From Lepidodermella squamata (taxonomy: Eukaryota > Gastrotricha): a DNA stretch of 64,000 nt. Position 1 is the first letter of the stretch. Each line of letters begins with the position of its first letter. The translations under genes were made by a program, and so were the position numbers. Shown here in pieces: positions 48,142-58,901 of the stretch. The stretch is from the NCBI GenBank assembly GCA_047495785.1, contig JBLDXI010000020.1:2418001-2482000 (forward strand), given 5' to 3'. Under the pieces are notes generated by a model that did no database searches, had not been told where the DNA came from, and was given only the letters and a program-made list of their open reading frames with translations.

Positions 48142-48501
48142 TTAAAACGCGCCTCCGGTCTGCTCCTGAACCACGTCGATACAATCACCATCTTCCATGT
48201 CCAGCTGCGTCGGAGTATCAGTCTCGTTTAGACGCTTGCCGTCAAACATGAAGCGAACCATGCCACCTTTAAGGCCAGCTCGGTCACAGTAGGCGTTCAT
48301 CAGCTTTCGAAGAGGGGTGTTACGCTTGATTTTGAAATGAACAACGCTACCGTCACTTCCAGCAACCTGAAAACCAAGTTAATCAACTAATTTGTCGCTC
48401 GCTCATTAAATTACCTTCAGGTTAAGGTGCTCAGACTCGCCACCACCAGCTCCGCTCGCTCCATAATCATCCCCAGCACCGTCGTTACGTTCATCAGACA
48501 T
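48142..48501 (-). CDS. SUMO: SUMO, small ubiquitin-like modifier
   Basis: Two exons (48501-48415, 48366-48142) with a 48-base intron encode 103 residues. The flexible Gly/Asp-rich N-terminus leads into [35 protein letters not shown] and [12 protein letters not shown], then [20 protein letters not shown] and TGGAF. The diglycine is followed by only two residues, which a SENP/ULP protease must remove before conjugation. A single-copy SUMO-2/3-like gene would fit an invertebrate. It shares orientation with NCAPH2, which starts 344 bases downstream. Confidence 0.98.
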
Positions 48502-49296
48502 CTTGAGCAGTTAAGACCAAAACACGAATATAAAACTTGATATCTATTATCGAATGTAATATTATTATTATATTTCCGAGCAACGATGCGATGAAAAAAT
48601 AGACAATGACACTATTTTCAACCAATATATTTCTCAACATTTGCAGGGGCGGAGATAAGGGCTCGTAAAGGGCGGTAATGTTACCTCTAGCACGCGCTCC
48701 GCAAAATGGACGTGCCGCACCATTTATGTGGAATTCTTTTAACGCTTTTGAACTTCAGACCAATGACACTCCTAAATGGCGTAACGAGGTCAAAAATGTA
48801 CTATTTAACATGCTTACTTAATACTAGAGTACCACTTGAAATAGGATGAACACTCTAGACGGCAGAGCTATAGCAATTACAAGCCTCCTATTATTAAACT
48901 GATAGCTGCTATTAATAAATGAATTAAAAATTGGACCGTTGGAAAAGCAATGAAATCCGGCATCGTTTATAATTTGTGCACGATTGAAGAAGCATTGCGT
49001 TAAGACTTCTTCGGTCAAATCGTTTAACTGAAATAAAAAACCCGATTGGTGCTTTCCTCGCGTAAGATAAGTTGAACACAATTCAAGTGCCCGAGAGCAA
49101 ATCATTGCTTAAAATCGGGAATGACATTAAATTTCTACCCTCCCTTCACTTTCCAAGAACGACCAAGACACTTTCCACTCCACGCATCCACCCGTTTTCA
49201 AAACTACAGAATTGATGTCGATAAATGATGAGGGTTAAGGTTTAAGATTTGTTTGTTGGTTAGCCTCTCTCTTGGGACAAATAGACATAATTTGAA
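48502..49296. other. Gene-poor stretch upstream of SUMO
   Basis: About 800 bases. A 93-residue minus-strand open frame at 48824-49105 has protein-like composition (QLNDLTEEVLTQCFFNRAQI) but no start context, splice partner or known family that I can establish. Confidence 0.35.
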
Positions 49297-50008
49297 TTAA
49301 TCAAATAATTTAGAACGCAGACTTTGGCTTTGATCAGCAATGCCTGTATCCGAAACTTCAAGATAGGATTTGCCGGTGATGAGGGAAAATGAGAGCGACT
49401 CATTGGGCTCCGAGCTTCGAGTCATATCTATTTTTGGAGGCTTCCACGCAGAAACGGATCGAAACTGCTTACTTTCACGGTAACACCAGAGAAATTAATC
49501 AAAGAAAATTCCGTGAATTCCGCGAAACCGTGATTAACTTGCGCCTTTATCTGCGATAAAAACACCTCGACAGCAGCTAAGAAATCGTTACGATGGTTAA
49601 TCAAAAGAGACCATAGATAATGGTACAAAAGGGGAGAGGGAGGAGATCCGACTTGAAGGTTAAGATTGTGATGTAAGACCTCATCACCAAGCAAGACCTC
49701 ACGTTTCTCGCACCGTCGCCCTGCTGAGGTTTGCCCGCGCAAACTGAAAATTCAAAAATTAAAACTATAAATTGAATTATTAATATAATATTTTTTGTTA
49801 AATCAAAATTTAAAATTATTATAATCTAGGTGTGAAAGATTTTTGCCACAAGATCCAAAATTCTTTGTTTTGAAAATGGCGCACTTTTTGTTGATTGACG
49901 ACGGCGACGACGACGGGATACCTTTGCCGACATCCGATACCCGATTTGCCAAATTAGCATTCTGAACGAGCTCCCCTGTTCAAGATAATGAGTGAAATTC
50001 GTTTGCAT
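49297..50008 (-). CDS. Hypothetical three-exon protein, low confidence
   Basis: Hand-built exons 50008-49941, 49743-49473 and 49407-49297 join in frame to give 149 residues. The middle exon looks most like real coding sequence (GSPPSPLLYHYLWSLLINHR, AAVEVFLSQIKAQVNHGFAE). The last exon gives SFSLITGKSYLEVSDTGIAD. The donor of exon 2 (GTAAGC) is good, but the acceptor of exon 3 lacks a pyrimidine tract and intron 1 is 197 bases. I recognise no family. It could also be a chance assembly. Confidence 0.35.
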
Positions 50009-50405
50009 GGCTTCCGATTGCCGATATGTTGCCGATATCTAACGCTATGTTTTCTCTATCCTCAAGTCTCAAATCTCCGCTCGTTCGTTTGTTGATTATC
50101 GTTTCATTCCAGGATGTTAGGTCATTTAGCTGCAGCTAACTCCTGACTCCTACCATCTACCATATCCCATATTCTTAATCCAAGGGTTCATTTGCCGACA
50201 AATTTGCATTAAATTACTGCATTTGAGTTATTGCGACTCGATCAGCTAACTAGCTATTGACGCAAGCCGCATGGCTGAAGGTTGTCCTAGACTGGTGGCT
50301 GCTGGCTTGTATTAGCATAAACCATCAACCCACCTTTCAATCTCTTTCTGTTAAGTTTAGCAATGCATAACACTCTGTTCATTCTGTGCTGTAGGATTTT
50401 ATTTG
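50009..50405. other. Upstream region of MYB
   Basis: About 400 bases between divergent starts. A CTGTAG acceptor-like string at 50389-50394 lies shortly before the MYB ATG and may end a 5' UTR intron or be a trans-splice acceptor. Confidence 0.4.
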
Positions 50406-52715
50406 ATGGACGGATACTACAGACCCTATGGGTCCAGCCATGTCGGGTATATACATCAAGTTTGTGTAATCTTCACGCTTAATGCCTTTTTATTACTTGC
50501 AGTCAACCCATCTACCCGCAATCTCTCTATGCTTGTCCGCAGCAACAATCTACTCCTGTTCCACAGCATCATCCTATCGGCTTTAATGTGCCATTCTATC
50601 AGCAGTCTCAGCAATATAGTGATTCTGATGGCAACGACGCATCTGATGATGCTGACAGTAGTCACGACGCAGAGAACGACGCGCCTAACTTTCCTGTCGT
50701 AACCGGCAAGATCATCAACAAAGGAAAATGGACGAAACAGGAGGATGAGAAAATGAAGGAGTTAGTTGAAATTCACAAGCAAGACTGGCGAGTGATAGCG
50801 AGTTTCTTCCACGATCGTTCCGAATCGCAGTGTCAGCGGCGGTGGACCAAGGTCTTGGACCCCGAGTTAATAAAAGGGGCTTGGACGAAAGAAGTAAGTT
50901 GTGAGTTGTCCACGTTGATACCATATATATTTTTTACCGATTACAGGAGGATGATAAAGTCATGCAGCTGGTTATGCAGTATGGTCCAAAGAAGTGGACT
51001 GTGATATCGTCTTTTCTGAAAGGTCGAACAGGAAAGCAATGCCGCGAACGGTATGTATCTCCTAAATTATTATAGAATATCAAAACAACCGTTCCTTTTT
51101 ATAGGTGGCACAATCATCTTAATCCTGACGTGAATAAAAGTGCATGGACTGAAGAAGAGGATCGGAAAATTTACGAATTGCACAAAGTGATGGGCAATAA
51201 GTGGGCTGAAATCGCCAAGTGTTTGCCTGGCAGGACGGACAACGCTATCAAGAATCACTGGAATTCGACAATCAAAAAGAAGGCTCATCTCTTTGAGCAA
51301 CGTACCCACAACAGTGTGCCGAATACCGCCACTGGCCCCGCGCAATTTCCTACAGAACAGCCTAATCGACCCTTCAGTGACCGTCCATCTAATTCCCTGC
51401 TTACTCCTCATGTTTACGACCGCGCTGGATTCTTTCAAAACTATACCCCCGATCCTCAAAGGCCTATTTATCCGACTAACTTCCAGCATGAAATGTTTCA
51501 CACTCCAGTAAGTTGGGTTTATTTTACTAATTGATAATCGTTAACCTTTGTATTTAATAGTGCCCTCTTCCTACGCTATACCCGATGAGGCCAACGCCGC
51601 CGTCAAGCAGTGAAGTGAATTTGTCTTCCAAGTTCTGTGTATTCGAAGAGTCTGGAAAAGCACCGATGTCTAGAACAAACCCGAACTCGGTATCTGCTCA
51701 ACAACTAGCTAGCTCTTTAGCATGTGAATTCAAAACGCCGTCTGTCAACAATCTTCAGATGACTCCTATGTCGATCAGCAGCAGAGTGACCCCAAAGCAA
51801 GAGCCAAGAACCACCCCAATTCAACCAATTAGCCGCCCAACATCGTCAATTCCTATTTCTCCTCTGGTTTCAACCAAAAAAGCACTAACTCCAGTATGCA
51901 ACGTGAAATGTGAGGCTGTTGAAGAGGAGGGAGAAGAAACTGAGTTGAAGATAACCCCAGACGATACTGCGGAGTTGTCGAAAACCGAACCAGCTGGTTT
52001 TATCGACCTCGCCTCGCCTCAATTAGCGCGTTACCGGACTCCTAACATTTTGCGACACGGGCGGAGGCGGCGAAACAGCAGTGGAAATCACACAGCATCT
52101 GCCAGTTTCGCCGACTCTTCTGTCACCAAAACGCCGAGGACTGCTAACAATGGACCGAGATACACGTCAACCCCGGCTACTGGATTGTTCACTAAAGACG
52201 AAAGTGTTATGCTAAGGACTCCTTTACGCGCCGCTTTTCGAGCGATTGATAATGAAGTTGCGGAAATTACTACTCCATCGCCTCTGAAACGTGATTTAGA
52301 GAATCTTGGCGCGAATTGTTCTCGATCAGCTCGCCGTCAGTTGATTTCCGGCGAGGAGTCAAAGCCGAGCAGCCAAACTTCAAGCGGCATGTTTTCTTCG
52401 AACGTGTCTCAACCGGGCGAGGGTTTGATGGTGCCGAGTGATTCAGCGATGAGTGTTGAGGAGAGCGGAACCCCGAGTAAATCGTTGCTGGAACACGATT
52501 CTGGGGCTCATTTGTTGTTATCGCCGCTCTACCTAGCGAAAGAGGAAGGATTTGTATGTGCTGATGGCTTGATTTCCTCGCAGCATTTCGGCGACGAGAA
52601 TCGCCGCGATGAAAACAACGGCTCGTTCGACGAAAATTGGTGGCAACCTGTTGGCAGTGAAGTTAAAACGCCGTCAAAAACCAGCCCGTTCAAGCCTCGG
52701 GCGCTTTTTATGTAG
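50406..52715 (+). CDS. MYB: Three-repeat MYB transcription factor
   Basis: Five exons (50406-50446, 50503-50893, 50947-51050, 51105-51507, 51561-52715) encode 697 residues. R1 has GKWTKQEDEKMKELV...DWRVIASFF, R2 GAWTKEEDDKVMQLV...KWTVISSFLKGRTGKQCRERW, and R3 SAWTEEEDRKIYELH...KWAEIAKCLPGRTDNAIKNHW. The regularly spaced tryptophans of each repeat are intact. The C-terminal region is Ser/Thr/Pro-rich with many TP motifs (KTPRT, TPSPLKRDLENLG), as in B-MYB, and is likely regulated by cyclin-CDK. Animal MYB proteins act with the MuvB complex on cell-cycle genes. R1 and R2 are split by a phase-0 intron right after WTKE. Confidence 0.95.
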
Positions 52716-53472
52716 AGAATGAGCGAGAGAATGAATCTATTAATCAACATATATCTTGTGCACTTAATTATATTAATTTCAATATTATCTTGTTGCTTTG
52801 TGCATTTTAGCAACTGAAAGGTAGACTTCGGAAAATTCATAATGAAAAATTAATGTGCATTTTTTGTTATCGATATTTATATTTACCTACCTTAAAAACC
52901 GCGTTCGCTGTGCAGAAGTTTGAACGCTGAAGTGTGTAAATATGCGACAAATAACTTTTTATTTCTAACGGTATCGTATAATCTACCTTCATTTTGTTTC
53001 GGTTTTTTGTAAAGTGAGAAAATCGCATGTTTTTTTTCTGATATAACGTAATCGTGTTTACTTGAGCCGCGTCAAAAATTTTGCTTTTTTTCTATGTTAT
53101 TTACCTGTTTCAATCAGCGAGTCATTGTGTACTATATAATTATCGTATGCTATCTAATCATCGCTTTTCAATCCTTAGTCTTTTCAATTTTTTTCCCGTC
53201 GCGTCGACTAATCCCGATCATGCGTTACTATCTCTTTCGCTTTTTTTGTGTTTTTTTTCTGGCTGTCATAACACGAGCCGTAACATAACCGATTACAGTC
53301 GATAATAAAGTCGCGTTTTTGCTAGGTTCTCTCTTTGTATGAATTTTTTTCGCGGCTAGTTGATGAATAATAGATGAGGCATTCGGGTAACCAACAACCA
53401 GTCGAGGGGTAAAGGCGTATCGATTGTTACAAGAATAAATTTCACAATTCGCAAACAGAAACAAACGAAAAA
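52716..53472. other. MYB 3' flank and upstream region of the Cys-loop array
   Basis: T-rich sequence without a supported exon. A GCAAACAG acceptor-like string at 53451-53458 precedes the first receptor ATG by 14 bases. Confidence 0.4.
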
Positions 53473-55142
53473 ATGTGGCCAAGTTGTGCCATTTTAGTAG
53501 CCTTATTCATTGTCCCATCCGCATCGGAAAGCGAATACGAGAGATGCGGAAGGCTGGTGAACGAACGATTGGCCCAGTTCAAAGACCGCGAGGTGCTGAT
53601 ACCCCCGAAAACACCGACTAAAGTTCAAACTGGATTAGCAGTGGTCATGGTTAAGGGAATCGAGAGCGAGGAGCAGGTGATCATTCCACTTTAATTTCAC
53701 TCATAATTTCAAGAACAAATTTAATTCAGAAACTGGCAATAACCGTATTAGTCACGATGCAATGGGAGGATTGGCGAATCAAAACACTTGATCCCAACTG
53801 CAATAAGAAAAGTTGGAAATATGTTGTCGAAGCTACGCGTTATCTGCCGTGGTACCCGCATTTTACCATCGCAAATTCCGCAGATTTAGTCCTCAATGAA
53901 GACGGTTGGCGGTTCAGTCCATCGCTGATCTACGCAAATGGTACCGTGAAATGGGTTCAGGAATATCGACTCGAGGTAAATAGAACCTTTTTGAAGAAAA
54001 CGGGCAAATTATTGAAATTCGTGAAATTTCAGACCATCTGCATTCTCGACCTAGTTTTCTTCCCATTCGACATGCAATTCTGTAAAATCGACATCACCAG
54101 TCCTCATTACAGCATAGATACTCTGGAGTATGTAGTATTTAGCGATGACCGAGCTGTGGAACTCGTGTCAAGTACCTCTGATCTCGGGCCAGTTTGGAAG
54201 CTAATTGGTCAAACGTATGAAATCCTCGATGGATCACCTGGCATTGCGGTAAGACTTGAAATTATTGAAATTCTATAGTGAAATTATTTAAAACAATGGC
54301 TATAGTTTCAACTACAATTTCAACGACGACCAGCATTTTATCTCTGTGCCATAATGTTGCCAACGTAATTTTATTAAAAATGAAAAAAAATCGGCGATAC
54401 CGTTATAGAAAAATCTTTCAGACTGATCCTAAGCGTGATGACTGCCGCGACTTTTATCGTTACGCCATATTTCGAGGAAAAGGCCCAGTTGGCACAAACG
54501 CCACTTTTGGCTTACATGTTGCTCAACTTGGTATTTTATGAGTTCGGTGGGTATAATATAATCGAATAATAATCATAAATTAACGCTGCTCCCTGATTAG
54601 TTCCCGCCTCCTCGAATTCACAGCCCTATTTGATCGTATTCTTCACGATTCAGGTAGTAGTATCTTTGATTTTCTTTTGTAGCTTAGGTTTATCTGTTAA
54701 TTTCCTCAGAACTTTCTGGCCCTCGGCTGCTTCTTGGCTGTCTCGTTTCTTTTCCGTAAAGAAGTAAGCAATGACGAGAAAGCTGAAAAGCACGTGAAGC
54801 AGTTTGGAGAGGATGATGGCTACGACGAGAATAGGGTAAATCTATAATTTATTTATTATTTCCTTAGATTAATTCTAGTTTTTTCATCAGCGGCTCTTCG
54901 ATGATCCATCTGTGATAAACGGTTTGTTTTCTTCCACGAAACTTTATTATTGTTAAGATTTTATTTTTTCTCCTCCAGATTTTGTCTTCATCTGCTATTC
55001 GGCAACCGTTGCTGCGACTTACATTGCCACCTTCGTGTTTTTCATCATGGGCGCTGTTCAGCGTGGGGCCCTGGGTGTCTCCGAAGGTTACACCGCACCT
55101 AAAGTTGCATTGTTCACGTCTGATTCTGGTGATATGAAGTGA
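53473..55142 (+). CDS. Cys-loop ligand-gated channel subunit, copy 1
   Basis: Nine exons (53473-53676, 53730-53975, 54033-54248, 54306-54364, 54422-54546, 54601-54653, 54710-54835, 54891-54921, 54979-55142) encode 407 residues. A signal peptide comes first. The ligand-binding domain has RYLPWYPHFTIANS and the 13-residue Cys-loop CILDLVFFPFDMQFC. M1 begins RRPAFYLCAIMLP. M2 follows FEEKAQLAQTPLLAY and ends NLVFYEFVP. M3 follows SNSQPYLIVFF. M4 is FVFICYSATVAATYIATFVF. A 31-base exon (RLFDDPSVIN) in the M3-M4 loop was needed to keep frame. No vicinal cysteines precede M1, so it is not an alpha-nicotinic type. The EEK at the inner mouth suggests cation selectivity, which is inference. Confidence 0.9.
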
Positions 55143-55205
55143 CACCGAGAATGTCTTGGAACAGATTAGCCTATTTTTTTCGTTATTTAATGGCAAATTA
55201 AACTA

Positions 55206-55211
55206 AATAAA
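55206..55211 (+). terminator. Poly(A) signal candidate after receptor copy 1
   Basis: AATAAA lies about 65 bases past the stop codon. Confidence 0.5.
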
Positions 55212-55429
55212 TAAATTATTCACTACCCATGCAAGAAACCTGCGTTTTTTTTACATCGAGCCCTGTAACCAGCTTTGACAATGCATTCTTGTCGCCTGGC
55301 TGATAGGTGCCAACTGATCGATGCCATTGATCCAAGGCGTTATCATTCAGGCGGCGGCAGTTCGATCAATGTCGAATTTTTTAGCAGCTGACTAGAAACG
55401 TGTGGGGTATTCACAAAATTTAGTCGAAC

Positions 55430-57024
55430 ATGAAGTTCCCAATGTTTGCCATAATACTGGTAGCAGGATTTCTATGGCCGGCTCAGGCTGATATGACACT
55501 GGATGACTATCGGTACTGTTCAACCTTGATTAATAAAGCAATTGACAGCAGCAATACCTACATATTGATACCTCCGAAAATTCCGCTAACGGTATGGACG
55601 AAGTTGATTGTCAACACTTTGACTGGGATCGACGACGAACTTCAAATTCTGGCTGCTACCATCACGCTGCAGCTCACCTGGCAGAATCCTCAGTTGGCGC
55701 TTACGGATGCGACGTGCTTAGGAAATCCTGATTACAAGTACATCATCGATAAAGCTTTGTTCCTTGACTGGTTTCCCCACTTCATTATTGCTAACAACAA
55801 AGCTGTCATGTATCACGGTAAAGTCGTCAAGATTATTCAAATATTTTATTCATCAATTTTACGATGGCAGATGCTTGGGTCGACCATCCAGCCATCATCT
55901 ATTCCAATGGGACAGTCTTATGGCAGATAACTCTGGCTGCTGAGGTAAATAGAAAAAGAGGGAAAATATCAATGTTTCTTACATTTTTTCGCTGAAATTT
56001 AAGCTTGAGTGCATTCTGAATGTCGACCTATTTCCTTTCGGTATGTTTTTGCCCGTAATTACGACAGATTCTTATAATATTTGAATGTATCCAGACCATC
56101 AACAATGCAAAGTTGAGATAGTCTCAACACAGTATAACTCGGCGATCTTGAAACTGGCTGCGACCGACGCCGAGCGAGCAGTTCAGCTGTCGTTTTCACA
56201 GTCGGGAAAGGCTGCCGTCTGGGAAATAATCGGCCAAACTTATACCTTACCTTCAACAGGACACCCTGCTATAACCGTGAGTTGAAGTAATTCAAAATTA
56301 AACGGAAATACTTAGTTTTATCCCAGTTCAACCTTTTGCTGAAACGAAAAGCCAATTTTTACGTGATGTCGATAATACTGCCGCTTCTATCCCTCAACAT
56401 GTTGACTGTGATTGCTTAGTAAGTCTGCTGTATGAACGAGATCGATTCAGGTCAAATTTTTTCCACCCCGACTACAGTCTCTTGCCTCATGCTCAGCACG
56501 AGAAAATGTCGGCATCGCAAATTCCAGTGATGTGCTACTTCATTGTCAACGTTTTCATCTACGAATTCAGTCTGAATTTTCGAAATTTTTCGATAAAAAT
56601 TCTGATAATTTTCTTTGCAGTGCCGCCTAATGACAACCAACCATTCTTGAATATTTTCCTTATTATTCAAATGTTCTTAGCAGCGGTTTTGTCTGGGGTA
56701 GCTGCGTAAGTTTTGCTCGAATGTTGTTCGGATTTCTTGAAAAATGGTCTTTCCAGCTTCATCTTCAAGAACCAGAAAAGATGGAAAGAGCTGAAAGATT
56801 CTGGTCAAAACCTTGAAGAACTCCAGGCTCGATACAGAATGATGTTCTTATGCAGCCCGGCGAATGTCAACCGATTGGCTTTAATCGGCTACTGCACCAG
56901 CGTGCTTGCTTGCTGGTTGGCTACTGCCCTTTATCTGGCTTTGGGCTCCGCGCGACAACGCGCCACAATGAATCTGAACTATTTGCCCCCACTTGTTGTT
57001 GTCGATACGATTGAAAGCAAATGA
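55430..57024 (+). CDS. Cys-loop ligand-gated channel subunit, copy 2
   Basis: Eight exons (55430-55817, 55871-55944, 56004-56040, 56095-56276, 56327-56418, 56478-56569, 56621-56705, 56757-57024) encode 405 residues. The signal peptide is MKFPMFAIILVAGFLWPAQA. The binding domain has LDWFPHFIIANNK and the Cys-loop CILNVDLFPFDHQQC, which an intron splits at F|D. M1 begins KRKANFYVMSIILPLL. M2 has HAQHEKMSASQIPVMCYFIV then NVFIYEF. M3 follows PPNDNQPFLNIFL, and M4 is LALIGYCTSVLACWLATALY. The usual arginine before the M1 proline region is replaced (KRKANFY for RRPxFY), so the conserved M1 proline is missing. A TTTAG acceptor-like string ends 6 bases before the ATG. The exon 6 donor (GTCTGA) is weak. 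Confidence 0.88.
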
Positions 57025-57088
57025 CAGTTGTTCTTATGATCACGTTGAAGCTTTTATGAACTATTTTTTCAAGGCGTTTTCAAATTTT

Positions 57089-57090
57089 AG
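57089..57090 (+). promoter_or_regulatory. Possible trans-splice acceptor before receptor copy 3
   Basis: AG at the end of CAAATTTTAG lies 9 bases before the ATG, inside a 75-base intergenic gap. It resembles the 3' splice sites of the local introns. Trans-splicing is inferred, not shown. Confidence 0.4.
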
Positions 57091-57099
57091 AGACTAGCG

Positions 57100-58791
57100 A
57101 TGACTTCTTATATTTTGAAATTTATGGCGGTGCTTGCTCAAGTGCACCTTTCGATAGGAATAGATCCAACCTACCTCGATTGTGCCAACGCCATGAACCA
57201 GGTGGTCAAGACCGCAAAAGAAGTTATGATTATGGTCCCACCTGCGTGGAGATACGCACCCTTACCGGTCCAACTAAGGTTAGTTCTAATTTTCTTTCGA
57301 CGATCAAACAACTTTAAATTTTAAAACCCAGTGCCAAGTTGACGATCGTCGAGTTGCATGGCATCGATACCGACGAGCAAGCTCTTGGCATGACTGCAAT
57401 GTTGACGTTACAGTGGAATGACTTCCGTCTTGCGGCGAACAACAGCGGTACCTTTTTCGGCAAATTGTGCTCGACTTCCAACTTCTCAGATTGGCACTAC
57501 ACCGTCGAGGCAATCAATCGTTTGCCGTGGTACCCACAGTGGGTCATTTCTAACGGCGGGAAACAGTTTGTATTTGAAGTATTGAGCAACCATATTTTTT
57601 ATAAAATTCTTCGCATATCAGCGTTACGCTCCATGAGGCATGGGATTATTACCCTGGTAAGCTCAGGAACTCCTTAAAATTCCATTGATCTATTCCGTTT
57701 GCAGCCATGGTTCACGGAAATGGAGACGTTGAATGGCGAACGATTTATCGGATGAAAACTGAGTGCATCCAAGATGTCTTGTAAGTCGGATTTTCGAACT
57801 TGTAACCAGTGTCAAATGTCCCCAATTCAGCTATTTTCCGGCTGACGTTCAGCGCTGTAATGTCTCTATCACGTGGCCTACGCTTGACTACCGCACTCTT
57901 GAGGTGGGCAAACCAGACGACTCTAAAGCAGTTGTACTTCACGATCACGACAGTCTGAAGGCCTCACTGTGGCTTCTCGAAGGCCAGATGTTCCAACTTA
58001 GCGATTCAAACATTCCGAAAATCCAGTTTTGCCTGTTGCTTTCGCGCCGTTCCACTTATTATGTCCTCGCGATGATGGTTCCAACACTTCTAGTCAATCT
58101 TATGGTCGTCTGTGGCTTGCTACTACCACCGTTGGCGCCGAAAAAGGCTGTTGTCTTATTTGTAAGCTGCAGTCAAATAAATGTACAATGTGCATAAATA
58201 TTTTTCCCTTAGCTCAACTTGTCGACCGTTTTTCTCACAAGCATCGAATACTACGACTTTCTGCCAAGGACATCCGATGATACCAAGGCGCCTGTTGTCC
58301 TCTACTTTTTTGCTTGCCATAATATGCTGGCTGCCGTTACCACTGCTATATCCTGCGTCGTCTGCCGAAGTTAGTTCGTGACTGAAATTTTCACTAATTG
58401 GTGAACTGTTAATTGCAGTTGCTGAATTCCGCGAAAAACGTGAGGAATTTGAAGAAAAGCATGGCGGAAAGAAAAAGGGCGGGGCCCATGTGCCGCAATA
58501 TGACAAACCGGATGAAGCTCAGGAAAGCGGATGGGACCCTGGCACTCTGCTTTGCAGCTGCATGAATTCAGTAAATCCCCTTTTTTCCTTTTATTACGCT
58601 GTTGCAAGTTTGATTATTCTTAGCAAATGTCCCTCATGAAAATGAACGACACCGTCGCGTTCGCCTACCTTGGCATATGCGTCGTGAGCTACGTCATAAT
58701 ACTAGGATTCCTTTACGGCGGTTCCGCCAAGGTGATGTCAACCTTATGGACACAAGGCTATGAGAAGCTGGAGGTCGCCAGTGATCACTGA
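57100..58791 (+). CDS. Cys-loop ligand-gated channel subunit, copy 3
   Basis: Eight exons (57100-57278, 57332-57565, 57622-57656, 57705-57780, 57831-58161, 58213-58369, 58419-58570, 58624-58791) encode 443 residues. The binding domain has NRLPWYPQWVISNGG and the Cys-loop CIQDVFYFPADVQRC, where the usual PFD is PAD. M1 begins SRRSTYYVLAMMVPTLLVNL. M2 follows LAPKKAVVLFLNLSTVFLTS and ends IEYYDFLP; its inner end has KK where the others have EK. M3 starts after KAPVVLYFF, and M4 reads FAYLGICVVSYVIILGFLYG. The start lies only 75 bases after the stop of copy 2, with no AATAAA between and a TTTTAG acceptor-like string 9 bases before the ATG. This suggests a downstream operon gene. Confidence 0.9.
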
Positions 58792-58837
58792 AACTTCGAA
58801 TTTTATTATAAAAAATTTGAAAACTGTATTTCGTTAC

Positions 58838-58843
58838 AATAAA
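58838..58843 (+). terminator. Poly(A) signal candidate after receptor copy 3
   Basis: AATAAA lies about 47 bases after the stop and about 60 bases before the next ATG. Confidence 0.55.
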
Positions 58844-58899
58844 AACTCTATTATTACTTCAGTTATACACCTGAGTTACATTTTATTCCTCAATATTCT

Positions 58900-58901
58900 A
58901 G
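58900..58901 (+). promoter_or_regulatory. Possible trans-splice acceptor before receptor copy 4
   Basis: CAATATTCTAG abuts the ATG of copy 4 directly, leaving no conventional 5' UTR if used as a cis start. This is the layout expected of a spliced-leader acceptor. Confidence 0.4.

Noticed and set aside
48824-49105. 93-residue minus-strand frame upstream of SUMO
   Set aside because: Protein-like in places but could not be tied to a start, a neighbouring exon or a family, so not called as a gene.
54865-55196. Apparent frame break between the M3-M4 loop and M4 of receptor copy 1
   Set aside because: At first it looked like a pseudogene, but a 31-base exon at 54891-54921 restores the frame and matches the loop of copy 4.
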